This document shows, in pieces, positions 53,426 through 64,000 of a stretch of DNA of 64,000 nucleotides (position 1 is its first letter; each line of letters starts with the position of its first letter). A program made the position numbers and the translations under genes. Source of the stretch: Neelides folsomi (taxonomy: Eukaryota; Arthropoda; Collembola; Neelipleona; Neelidae); the NCBI GenBank assembly GCA_034687125.1, contig JAQGBZ010000197.1:52944-116943 (forward strand), written 5' to 3'. Under the pieces are notes generated by a model that saw only the letters and a list, made by a program, of their open reading frames with translations, ran no database searches and was not told the origin of the DNA.

Positions 53426-55496
53426 GTCCTTTAGAAAGTTAATTAGCGCCTTCCACACTCTTTGTATGCATTATAATTATCCATGTACACACTGTTGCTC
53501 CTCGACTCCTATGAGTTAAACTTAATTCCTATGAGTTAAAGGTACACTTGCAAAGATCTCAACACAAACTGGGCATATACTAACTTTAGTATGATAAGTA
53601 AACTGAATAAGTTAAAGTGCCGACTCACTCTTATTATACACTCTTGTCTACAAGCTCGACAAACACGATGTGATTTTAATTTTCAACTCATCGGCACAAA
53701 AAAGACAAAATGATAACTACGCACACAATGTTGTGTATTAGAAACCCCTTTTAATAGATTTGCTCATGTTGAGTCAAAATAAAGTGTACGTACATAATTA
53801 TAAAAGTATAAAATGTTCAAATTGTTTAGCGAGATATCAAATGACTTTACTGGCTAATACTACTATTGAAACTAAACTCCTTCTATTATTATTCCTACTG
53901 AGGCCAACTCACAATTTGCCCTCTTTAAATCTCTTTAAGGCAATTTAACTTTTTAAACCATAAAGGTACTTTTGTTACGATCCTCATAAAAGATATTTTT
54001 CTTTTTAGGCCATCTCCTTTCTATTTACCAATTATTTATCAAAGGTAGGATGTATTAAGTGACACAAATGGTCAAAAAAGCATAAAAACGTTCCTTAAAT
54101 CCCTATCTCTCCCTCACTCCAACAACTTGCTTCGATTTTACCTCACTTTGCCCTTCCATGGGACATGGAATAAATCATAATCTTCTCAAGATTCCTCAAT
54201 ACTAAATTCCCTATCTTGTCCAAATTACATCCTATTATTATCTTAAAATGTATTTCCCTCATTTAAATCCTTCCTTTGCTAATTTTTGGACTATGGGAGG
54301 AGATAGGAAGAATCCAAAGGAGTGATTAAGTAGGAAGTCAAATATGCCACGTATGTCAGGAGGTCTAATATGTATGATTATATATACATTTGTACACAAG
54401 TATATTAGCTACTCTAGTTTAATAACTCTCCCATTATCTCCGTCCAATCCTCCACGAAGGTAATTAAACGAAATAAGTGTAACTAACGAGCCTTACGTCA
54501 CAAATTCAGAAAGGGTGATAAGCTCCGTTGGAAATAATATCATTCCAACAATGCGAGTGTACAGAGTACAGAGAGCGGCCATAAATGAGGAGGTTTCAAA
54601 GAGGGTTATAGAATATAGATAATTTCGTATCGGACGAAGTCATAAGAGGAATGGAGAATGAATATAATGAGACGGGAGTCAGCAGAGCGGAGAGTGAAGG
54701 AAAAATGAAGTGGGATTGGAAGCTTGGGGCGGAATGTGTGGGGCTCCCACGGTTCATTTAATTATAATCTTCCAACAAGGCGAGGAATAAATGAGGAAAG
54801 TCGAGATGTGACACATTGGCTCCACCAGCCCAAAGATTCCAACTTCCGAGACATATCGTCCGATTAAGACCGGCGAGGAATGAACAAATTAACTTCATCT
54901 GCTCCTTATTACTCTACATAAACTCACAAAGGACTAGGAAAATCTCGCTCATTCGCAAATGACCTAAGACACGGTTTGCATAAAAATTATCCCATTTGTC
55001 CCAGCTCATGGCTGGAATATTCTCATATATTATTTTCAACAATTTGGCTAACAATGAGAATGGATAAGAATGAGCCATATTAGAAATTAAGCTTCATCAA
55101 CACGTTACGCTTTTAGCTCAAGAGTGGAAATTTAAATTTTAGTTATCAATGAGCTCTTGACTTTTTCTCACCTACGAAATTTATAATCTACTGAAAACAA
55201 AGTAAAGTAAGTCCACAAATTTTAGAATTTTGCATATAAGCAAAATAAAAAATTTGCAGAACGAACATAATCAATAAAATCTCGTGATGTAAATGGGCAC
55301 TCCCTACTTTTTAAAAGTTATTTCTAAATTGGCATTTAATTCTAAAAGAAATATAAAATCCCATTCCAAGAAAACATAGTCAGTTAAAATATAATCAATA
55401 ATGAATCATAGCTCAAAAATAAAAACAAGTAGAATAATGTAAACAAAAAATGAGGAAAAATATCGTTATTTAATAAATACCTTCAACTTCATCCAT
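43773..55496 (-). CDS. MAP7: MAP7/ensconsin family microtubule-associated protein, ten coding exons
   Basis: Microtubule binder that recruits and activates kinesin-1 (family knowledge). Coding exons in gene order: 55481-55496, 48867-48997, 47411-47477, 47040-47303, 46055-46285, 44898-45767, 44544-44787, 44215-44403, 44041-44070, 43773-43932. Phases join to 733 residues. Residues about 20-120 form the basic/acidic helical microtubule-binding region (SAKERQERIIQLKEREK, DEERRLAFQSKYEAKK) followed by GFAFGSCTPRQLD. A Ser/Pro-rich middle includes RSKSTTHLRLTRTEKLRQ. Residues about 527-670 are the highly charged MAP7 domain (LAEKRRLAREAHEKEMARLE, then RRRRVEAIMSRTRKK), which binds kinesin-1 in known members. 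The large exon encodes a Ser/Asn run from a trinucleotide tract. The short tail is Asn-rich and ends TSIQGN. Other first exons are listed separately. The product assignment is firm; the 5' end is less so. Confidence 0.9.
44041..44070 (-). other. 30-nt microexon in the MAP7 C-terminus
   Basis: Ten codons (reading NEGGQENLQV across the junctions) flanked by acceptor TTTTTATAG and donor GTAAGT. Its 30-nt length keeps the frame whether included or skipped: the upstream exon ends in phase 2 and both this exon and the last exon begin with the same G plus AAC GA start. It could be an alternatively used cassette. Confidence 0.7.
45361..45395. repeat. Coding trinucleotide tract (ACT/ATT)n
   Basis: About eight ACT and then several ATT triplets on the plus strand, read on the minus strand as an Asn run followed by a Ser run within the large MAP7 exon. 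It is probably length-variable between individuals and lies in the disordered middle of the protein. Confidence 0.75.
49069..49144 (-). CDS. Candidate alternative first coding exon of MAP7 (MSYKEK form)
   Basis: An ATG-started 25-codon segment (MSYKEKLRDLRNLLLSS, then PQENLPI) ends in phase 1, which fits the first common MAP7 exon 71 nt downstream. The peptide looks like an amphipathic helix and is coding-like. Against it: the donor GTTAAT is weak, the ATG has T at -3, and a strong acceptor-like tract (CTTCCCTCCCACAG) inside it suggests that a 16-nt internal exon is also possible. Confidence 0.3.
50785..50797 (-). CDS. Candidate alternative first coding exon of MAP7 (MDKAG form)
   Basis: ATG GAT AAA GCC G followed by donor GTAGGC. 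The phase (1) matches the common second exon, giving MDKAGLKNK. The start context is strong, with A at -3 and G at +4. Being only 13 nt of coding sequence, it could occur by chance; support comes from the similar MDEVE exon, with the same phase and context. Confidence 0.35.
53395..53420. repeat. (TC)13 microsatellite
   Basis: Thirteen uninterrupted TC dinucleotides within the MAP7 5' intron. On the minus (transcribed) strand it reads (GA)13, a potential GAGA-factor binding tract if the organism uses such a protein, though simple slippage is enough to explain it. Confidence 0.85.
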
Positions 55497-56039
55497 TGTG
55501 AAGTTGAGGAATCTTGTGAAGTTGGCGAATGTGTAGGCTTGTGATGGTGGGCCGGCAGATCAAATTATTAGACCTTAAACTTCAAGCTCATTGACCTGGG
55601 CCAAGTGACCCGGAACGAGTTCGTGGAAATACGGCGAGTGCGCCAAAGAGAATCAATAATATACACAATATAAGTCTTCGTTGACACCAAACAGGGACGT
55701 TGCTACCCTTCGGTTTTTTCACATCCTCTCCCGATGAGGAGAACAAATAAAGAGCAACTTCCACACTCTCTGTTCTAATGCTAATGAAGGTGTAATAATA
55801 ATTGCAGAGGAGAGGAAAACCTATTTTTTACGTAAGAGAGAAGATGAGCTCACACAAGTAGGGAAAGAGACAGGAGAGAGAGATGAGCTCATTTCTCTAA
55901 TCACCATTTAACTCCCTTAATGACCCTCCAGAGAAATTGGGATTTGAGGGAGTCTGGGGGTCGGAAAACGGATAATTCTCCACTGAGGTCACCCGGGTCG
56001 TGGGGAATGGGGAATCGGGTGAAATAAGAAGGAAATTAC

Positions 56040-56076
56040 CTGAGGAAGAAGCCGACTTTCCGTCCGGGTTCTCCAT
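56040..56076 (-). CDS. Alternative first coding exon of MAP7 (MENPDG form)
   Basis: ATG in a strong context (A at -3, G at +4) opens twelve codons (MENPDGKSASSS) and ends in phase 1 before donor GTAATT, so it joins the common exon as MENPDGKSASSSGLKNK. It lies about 0.55 kb upstream of the MDEVE exon. The pair is best explained by two promoters or by alternative 5' splicing. This is as likely as MDEVE to be the main start. Confidence 0.55.
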
Positions 56077-56116
56077 TTGTAGGAACCTTCTGCGCTCGCG
56101 TAACTCCCACGGCACG

Positions 56117-59100
56117 GCTCAAGAATCTTTTCTTTGATATATTGAATATATACACAATTGAATGGCTCACTTTAGCACCGATTGAGATTTAATTTATCCT
56201 TTGGCCCCAATTTCTCATTTCCCAATCGTCAACCTACCAAGGCTGCAGGAATCTCATCTTCGCAATTTGCGAATCTCAATAATGAGAGAGAGCAAATGAA
56301 CAATGAGGAAAATTGAGCAGCCTATTGAATTTATGAATAAATAATGTAACATATTGTATTATATAGGAATATATTATTTTTATTAGGCCTATACTATTAT
56401 TTTTCTATAAGTAATGTTAATGGCTCATGATTTTGTAGTTAAAAGTTGTTAACAAGGACGGGGTTCATCAGAGGAGGTTAAGTGAGTGACGGATTTCAAA
56501 ATGAGCTTTAAATGAGTGAACGTATCCTTTCATGCTAGGAGAAGTCAAGGTTGACAATGACATCCTTTGTGGTACCTTATGGGAGGCGGAGTGACCGGAA
56601 ATGAGCCGTACACACTTAGCCCTATTTCATTTGGGAGTGTGTATTTAATTGGATCTCCGGTTCCTGGATCGAAACACAGGGTCGGCTTTTAGATTAACAC
56701 AGATGTACAGGAGGGATAATCTCTTTAATCTACCTCAGAGGCAGCATGAAAAGAACATCAATTTCGTTTTCATCCACACTCGCCCTTTTGCCCAAATTAG
56801 ACCTACAAAAAGGAAGTGTCGAAGTGGAAGGGAAAAAAGAGGCGCAGTTGAGAATAAAAATGAAGAATAAATTGAATATTATAATAATCCTCTTTATGCA
56901 TTCAATACTTCAGGTCCTCTCATGTGAGAAATCACCCTTGTTCTTTCATGGGACTTCTTCATTTTATACATATGACTTTTCAGGGGCCATTTACTCCTTT
57001 ATGGAACATCACCGCTTATGTTGATGCTTTTTTTGGACATATAGACCTATTATACAGATATTTATATAAGGAGATCTAATATGACTTTCTTTAATGTTCC
57101 CATTTCTATCATATTAGATGTTTACTATAAAATTAGTTATACTTATACCAAGTATTGGTAATAGGTGAACAGAGGTATATGAATACTTTAAGTTATAAAT
57201 TATAACTAAGGGTAAGTATAATGTAAAAGTATATTGCTGTTACGTGGGAGAGATATACCCGTGAGAGAGTTAAGAGAAAAGGTCGGAGCCTTGGAACTTT
57301 CTACGGACCGCAGTGCAGAATCCATGCGGATTTGCCAAAATGCCTAACCTAAACTACTTTCCAGCATTTTCACCATCAACCCATCATTTTCGATTGGAAT
57401 TGATGTGTCTTGGATGCATTTACATTCCATACTGCTGAATTCTTTTAAGATGGACATTTCTCGGAATATTTATTGTTAGGTGTGTAAATAGATGTATTAT
57501 TAAAATGCAAACACTGGCCTGAGGGTATCTCATTCAATTCATCTTGTGTAGTTGCAGACGTATTAACGGACGGCTTTCAAATTTATTTCGCCTTCGCCAA
57601 AAAAGTTTCCCGTTGAGGGAAATGCGGTAAGCAAAATTTGTTCGAGAACATTTGTATAACCGTTGAGCCGGATATACTATTTAAAGAGGACCAGACCTCT
57701 TCCATTAAACTTCACTATTCCCTATTCAAAAGATCAGCAGCTCCTCACGATTCCAATTTCCTCTCTTTATTGATCTAAGGGAAACTCCCTAGATCCAATT
57801 TCATGTTTGCCCTTTTCAGCTCCCACTAATTTTCCCAATATGAACTACAATTTGAAAAGTCTTTTGAACCAAAAAATAAATAAGTAGTTTATATTATACT
57901 GATATTATAGTTAGATTGCCAACATAAATTATATGTAAATGATGTAACTATTTAATATATATTTCATCTGTATTTAAATTTACAAGATTTTACATTTAGA
58001 CTCAAAAAATATATTCCAGCGACAAATTGTATTGGAAAGCAGTTCAAATTTAAATTAAGGAACATTGATTGAGTTAATGATGATTTTTAATTTCTTATCT
58101 TCCTACTTTTCAAAAAGTTAAAGATGATTTCTTGAAATAAATATATTATTATTATTAAAAATCATAATTAGCTCAGAAAATGTTCCTTAATTCATATTCA
58201 AAGTGCTTTCTAATTAAATTTTTGCTCCTTGGATTTATTTATTAAGTTTAAAATCAACAATGAGTAAAATCTTTACAAAATTAACGGTATCCCATAGATT
58301 TGAAAAGATCTGGCCAAAAAATTAACATGTTAAAAACAATTAACGGATCAGTAATAACACCTATTAAACTTATTCGATTCAAATAACGAAAATGCCTATC
58401 TTGTATAGAATTTCGACATATACAAAAACCATTTACTTGATTCCCATTAAATATTTGGAATAATTAATTATTTAGCCACAAACGTGAAACAGCACAAAAA
58501 TTTTAATTTAAACTTTGACGAGTATTCGCGGGATGTTTGTTTAGTTATGTATATAAATTACCTATGCTCGTTCGAAAGGTAAATAATTGATCTAATTAAA
58601 TCCTTTATAAAATTTTTATAAAATTTTCGAATAAGCTAACTGATTAATTATTATTAACGATTAAACACAACTAAAAAGCCTTTATTAATTAATTGTACAA
58701 ACATAGTAACAATATTTAGTAACATAACTATGAAGTTGACTAAATGAGAAAGATTATATTGAAATGCCTTCAATTCATTTCACTTTTTCACTTTAATAAA
58801 TTATCTCGGTCAACATTTTAATTGTTACAACTATTGTGGTAATTCAAAATGAATTTAAACACCAAGGGATTTTTTTAATTCTATGGCACGTCCTTAAGAA
58901 AAATACCAATTTTTTGATTATTTAATCTCAATTAACTCTTTGAAAAGTAAGGAGTTAGAGATTTTTCCATTTGATTTAGGTCAATCAAACTTCGCAAATT
59001 AAGCTAAAAATATTTATTTTTTGATTATTATTATTATTTACCCAATTTCATTAATCTTGCTTCTAAATTTACCATGAAAGTAAATTTAAAAAATCCACAA

Positions 59101-59235
59101 AGCTCTTTAATTGGTTTATTAAAAATCTTTTAATTTTTTATTTAGTTTGTAATTTATATAAAGATATAATGTAATTTAAGTTTGTGCTTTCTTCCTTTAC
59201 AAATAAATTCAACTCAAGAAGGACTTAAGACGACA
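56117..59235. other. Intergenic region between divergent MAP7 and tetraspanin genes
   Basis: About 3.1 kb separating two genes transcribed away from each other, so it should hold both promoters. The right half is strongly AT-rich. A 54-codon ORF with a hydrophobic start lies at 56860-57024 (listed separately). I see no clear TATA box, repeats or other gene. Confidence 0.55.
56860..57024 (+). CDS. Possible small secreted peptide ORF
   Basis: A 54-residue ORF beginning MKNKLNIIIILFMHSILQ, which resembles a signal peptide with likely cleavage near VLSC, followed by a Phe/Tyr/Ser-rich remainder with one cysteine at the end. The ATG is preceded by AAA. In-frame sequence upstream is also open, and I see no splice partner or family, so a chance ORF is the simpler view. 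Confidence 0.15.
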   Translation: MKNKLNIIIILFMHSILQVLSCEKSPLFFHGTSSFYTYDFSGAIYSFMEHHRLC

Positions 59236-60719
59236 ATGGCGACTTTCTTCAAATGTAGCTGTTGTCCATTATGGCTTTCATTTGTAAATATTCATAAATA
59301 AGATTCGGTTGATTAAATCTTTAAAGTTGAAGTTTATTCCTCAGTTGGTCGTTCTCTCATTCTACATTGCGATCGGATACTTGAGCACATTTTCTGTCAA
59401 CTTTTACGAAATCCAAGTCCTCGACCAACTTACGATCATAAATTTCTCAATACTCCTCGTCTGGTGTTTATTTGCTTGTGGACTTGTCAAATGCAATATT
59501 ATTAACAAGCTCGTATCTGCATGTGTAAATATTCAAACCAACTAAAATTATTCATTTTTTTATTATAAAAATTCATTATTTAGTATTACAGATATAAGAC
59601 TCTTATATGTAATACATACCATACATAATTTTTGGTATAAGAGTATATGAATTGGAGATTGTGTATTTATGTAATTTACTTTATTTTTTAGTTTCTCTTC
59701 CCCATTATATTCGTAATTCCATCTATGTCAATAGCAGGGATGGTTTACGCTGGAACTGCCTCAGAAGTTGTTGACAAAAGTTTATCAGACGATCTTCACA
59801 TTCTCAAATTAGCACAATGGGAGTTTAATAAAACAAAGGAATTACCTGACTGGCTCACAATGAACGAACAAGAACATGTATGAACGAATTGAAAGTCTTT
59901 TAATTTTAATCTTTCAATTTTATGATTAATTAGAGATGTTGTGGAATTCGAAAATATTCTGATTATAAAGAAGGAGGAATCCTCTATGATATGAAGATCA
60001 AGTTGAAAATCAAGCATTATGATTTACCAATTCAATGTTGTGCAGTTAAGAACGATACGAGTTGTAATAAAGGCATTTTCAATCAGTCTTTGGATAATCT
60101 GAAGGAAAAAGATTCAAAGTTTTACATTAACGTATAGTTTCTATTTAATATTAGTATTAATATTAATATATTAGTTAACTTAAATTTTAAAATAACGTGT
60201 TGTTTTATTCCGAATAAAATTAGCATTTAATAAGTTTAATTAACATTTACTTTTACCAAAAAGGGGTGCAACAGAGAAATTAAACAAAAGTCACTCGATC
60301 ACATTGACATGAATTACAAATATTACATTGTTAAAATCATCATATGTGTTGTGATGGCCTTGATCTTTTTAATAAATTATTTTAAAGTCAAGTCGCCCGA
60401 ATTTGAAGAATCAGTCTCGGAGCATTCTCTTGACCAGGAAATTTACATTGCCACACCGCCAAAATACCTTCGTTTCAAGGCGGCCCAAAACGACGAAAAC
60501 GCACTCAAAGCTGCTTATGCAATGTATAGAAAATATAGTCAAATTCCTGAAGACGACCTGCTAGATGAGAATTCTTTATCTATGATGAGCGAATTGGGCG
60601 TTATTCGGGAAAATGAGGAGGAAGAAATCGAACAAGTTTCTCAAGAGCCGAAGAAAACTTCAGAAGACGGGAAAGTTGCATTTGTTGTTAAGAATGAGAC
60701 AAATGAATCGTCAACTTAA
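59236..60719 (+). CDS. Tetraspanin with long acidic C-terminal tail, five exons
   Basis: Four-pass membrane organiser. Exons: 59236-59283, 59327-59524, 59692-59877, 59934-60131, 60264-60719. Every junction is in phase 0, product 361 residues. The first intron is only 43 nt and the third 56 nt. Cysteine-rich N-terminus (MATFFKCSCCPLW, possible palmitoylation). TM1 about 20-40, TM2 about 51-70, TM3 about 78-102. Large extracellular loop about 103-229 has the signature RCCGIRKYSDY (Cys146-Cys147-Gly148), a second CC at 179-180, Cys188 and GC at 211-212: the six-cysteine pattern. TM4 about 230-248 (IVKIIICVVMALIFLINYF). The tail of about 110 residues is acidic and much longer than the usual 5-20, though peripherin-type members also have long tails. 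Subfamily uncertain. Confidence 0.87.
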
Positions 60720-60769
60720 TTAACCATTTTTTAATATCATTTTCAATTATTATGACGTAAAATTAAATC

Positions 60770-60775
60770 AATAAA
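60770..60775 (+). terminator. Poly(A) signal of the tetraspanin gene
   Basis: Canonical AATAAA about 50 nt after the TAA stop codon, in AT-rich sequence. Confidence 0.65.
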
Positions 60776-61849
60776 CTAATGATCATCTCTATAAAAATTA
60801 ATCATTAATTTCCTCAATTAACAATTTGATAAAATTGCAAGGGGCAGTTTGAGTAAATGATAGTGGGACCATATGAAAAACGATAAAGTTACATATAGAA
60901 AAGCAGTGGTCAGTGATTTTCCATTAATTGTGGTTGAACATTGTGTTAAAGGAGATAAACATTATAGTTATTTAGAAACAATAAATATGTAATATTTTAC
61001 ATTATGATGAATAAAACGGATTAAATAAACAATTAAATATGAATATGCGAAGTGCAAAAGTGGAAATAAGCACGAGACTTCCAATGAGTTAAGAATCCGC
61101 GTGGAATGAAAACAGAATGTACCGAGTGACCAGTCTGATCCACTCATCTATAGGCAATATTACGAAGATAGGAATATTATTTATGAACTGAATTAAATTA
61201 TTAAAAACGGCGTTTTATAATAAATATTACTAAATGCCTAATTATAAATTGATATTTAAAATGAGAATTTTCTTTTATTTATTTGTGGAAACCATCAACA
61301 CAATCAATTATTGACAATTGTTGACAATTGGTTTGATATAAAACGCCGTTTTTAATAATTTAATTCAGTATATAGATAGTATTCCTATCTTCGTAATGTT
61401 GCCTATAGATGAGTGGATCAGACTGGTCACCCGGTATTTGTATTTGAGAATGAATGAGAGGAGAAAAAGGTAAAAGTTGTCTTTATCATTGGAATAGGTC
61501 GTTGCATTCTGTTTGGCTCTCACTTCTGAGTGTTCCCAGTAATTTGTTACATCATCAGATCCACGAGATTCTGTTGAATTTATTAATCATCAAACATTTT
61601 GAAAAATGAAACAAAACTTTGTTAATGTATCCGGAAATCGTTTAATCCTTTGGGAGAGTCGGAGATATATTTTTATTCTCCTTCCAATAGTTTAATAACA
61701 CAAAAAAAACATTATCTTTATTATAAAATATTTTACTCTTTTATAAAATCATACGATTTCATGACCTACGCAGTTCTCAATTTCATTGTTAGTTTTAATT
61801 CTGCTCAATTCAGTCATTTAAGAGTGCATTTAATTAAATTCCCTTTTCG
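60776..61849. other. Intergenic region between tetraspanin and Rab39
   Basis: About 1.1 kb between two plus-strand genes. A 317-bp foldback element occupies 61120-61436. The remaining roughly 400 bp before the Rab39 start must include its promoter and 5' UTR; no TATA box in a convincing position was seen. Confidence 0.6.
61120..61436. mobile_element. Foldback MITE with 100-bp terminal inverted repeats
   Basis: Left arm 61120-61219 and right arm 61337-61436 are reverse complements at all but about six of 100 positions, most differences being C/T transitions. The arms start at TACCG(A/G)GTGACCAG and the match stops exactly at TA on each side, the target duplication expected of Tc1/mariner-type insertion. 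The 117-bp centre is AT-rich, contains a doubled TTGACAATTG and has no ORF. It is a non-autonomous element moved in trans, if at all. Its position between the tetraspanin end and Rab39 start means it may affect either transcript. Transcribed, it would form a very long hairpin. Confidence 0.85.
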
Positions 61850-62859
<1,010 letters not shown>

Positions 62860-63782
62860 TTACCTAATTTATGAATTAAATCGATCCCTCTTTTATCTTG
62901 TTTTATTTAAATGTGTAACGATTTAATTTAGAGTTTTTTTAAATTAAATGATTTTAACTACTTTATGGTACATTGATCAAAATTGATCAACCTAACACCT
63001 TTATATTTAGAAAGACAACATTTTAATGACATTGTTATATTAATTATATTATTTTATTCATTATATGTAAATACATAATTTTTGTTTTCTTTAGAATGAT
63101 AATTGTCACTAATCAATTTACAGTCAGAATTTATTTTTTATACGATGCTTTCTAATTGCCTATAATGTCTATATCTAATGATCACAAATTACATAAAGTG
63201 TATATTACATATTACTTTATAATGTTCTAGGTATTATACATTAATTACAAATGGTTCATTTTAACTGTTCAAACAAATAATAGTAAGGAAGGTTTAAAGT
63301 TTAATCTTATTAAATTTTATATCCATATGTATTTCAATTTTAATAGCTTAACTGTATAATTAAATATAATATTTAATTGTTTTCCAATTTTTCAACATTG
63401 CAACTATAATTTCAAGCATTTAAAGTTAATATTTAAACGAAAATAATATTCAATTGATATGAATATGATGTTTAATAACGAGCTTAAATCAATTTTAATA
63501 GAGGTAAAATACTATGATTAAGCATTGAGAAAAAATTAATAATCTACTATTACACATAGAGTCATTATATTCCTAAAATAAAATTTAACTATAAGAATAA
63601 TAACATTTAATGGCTACAGTCTACAGTGTTGGGAAAGCCAATTAATTCCAATTCGCCCGAATAAAACTTGTACCTTAACATTTTGTAATAATGCCATTTT
63701 GTCAAAATCATTTTTCATTTAATATCACAATGTATAGCACAATAATTTAACTATTTCTTAATTAACTTAATTTCACAATAGT
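62860..63782. other. Intergenic spacer between convergent genes
   Basis: About 0.9 kb of very AT-rich sequence between the Rab39 stop (plus) and the stop of the right-edge membrane protein gene (minus). It presumably contains both 3' UTRs. No ORF, repeat or RNA gene recognised. Confidence 0.6.
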
Positions 63783-64000
63783 TTAATGTTTTTTATTCTT
63801 TTTACTTGAACAGCATGTCTTGGTAGTAATCATCCAGGCAACAATAACAACTACAAGAACAACTGCACTAAAAATGATAAGCACACACCATACCGCGTAG
63901 TAGTTCATTTCTATGAAAATGAATGTAAAGGAATTATTGGAAAAATGGAAATTCTCGATGATCGCAAATTTTGATTCCCGTTTCGAGTCACTGTACTTAT
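63783..64000 (-). CDS. C-terminal end of a single-pass membrane protein (runs off window)
   Basis: Minus-strand frame open from the window edge to a TAA at 63783-63785, at least 72 codons. It reads a polar segment with sequon NNS (ENFHFSNNSFTFIFIE), then NYYAVWC, a strong membrane span (VLIIFSAVVLVVVIVAWMI), then a short basic cytosolic tail TTKTCCSSKKNKKH with two cysteines that could be palmitoylated. This is the layout of a type I membrane protein or the last span of a larger one. An internal acceptor-like CATTTTCATAG just before AAATGAAC means the exon could instead begin at about 63910. No family recognised; the rest lies beyond 64000. Confidence 0.6.
   Translation of the reverse strand, partial: KYSDSKRESKFAIIENFHFSNNSFTFIFIEMNYYAVWCVLIIFSAVVLVVVIVAWMITTKTCCSSKKNKKH

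Larger units (their letters stand above)
48998..55480. other. Long 5' intron of MAP7 with candidate alternative first exons
   Basis: About 6.5 kb between the MDEVE start exon and the first common exon. It contains two further possible short start exons (49069-49144 and 50785-50797), a (TC)13 microsatellite at 53395-53420 and a duplicated 14-bp unit (TCCTATGAGTTAAA) near 53507-53540. A GC-richer patch near 53.0-53.35 kb could be a promoter. Otherwise it is AT-rich, with no recognised gene. Confidence 0.55.

Overview
The window reads as nuclear DNA of an invertebrate animal, most likely an arthropod. It is AT-rich, genes are split by GT-AG introns (some only 43-60 nt long), and the proteins match animal families: tomosyn, MAP7/ensconsin, Rab39 and a tetraspanin. 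I cannot name the species. No rRNA, tRNA, CRISPR array, bacterial operon or autonomous transposon was recognised. Exons were assembled by eye from splice signals, reading phase and family resemblance, so borders are good predictions, not transcript-proven.

Layout. 1-16.4 kb: no gene recognised, only a few weak exon-like islands and short repeats. 16.6-34.1 kb, minus strand: a complete tomosyn gene, 21 coding exons, about 1191 residues, from N-terminal WD40 repeats to the C-terminal R-SNARE motif. 37.6-43.4 kb, minus: a seven-exon gene for a 389-residue secreted, helical/coiled-coil protein of no family I recognise. 43.8-56.1 kb, minus: a MAP7/ensconsin gene with ten coding exons, including a 30-nt microexon, and at least two and perhaps four alternative first coding exons. 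59.2-60.7 kb, plus: a five-exon tetraspanin with an unusually long acidic tail. 61.1-61.4 kb: a foldback mobile element with 100-bp arms. 61.85-62.86 kb, plus: a complete four-exon Rab39 GTPase. 63.8-64.0 kb, minus: the last exon of a single-pass membrane protein that runs off the window.

The recognised genes share a broad cell-biology theme, without evidence that they form a unit: tomosyn controls SNARE assembly, MAP7 recruits kinesin-1 to microtubules, Rab39 directs vesicle traffic and tetraspanins organise membranes. The most unusual items are the unassigned secreted coiled-coil gene, the alternative 5' exons of MAP7, the in-frame alternative donor in the tomosyn linker, a five-codon upstream ORF overlapping the tomosyn start codon, and two TA-flanked palindromic elements.
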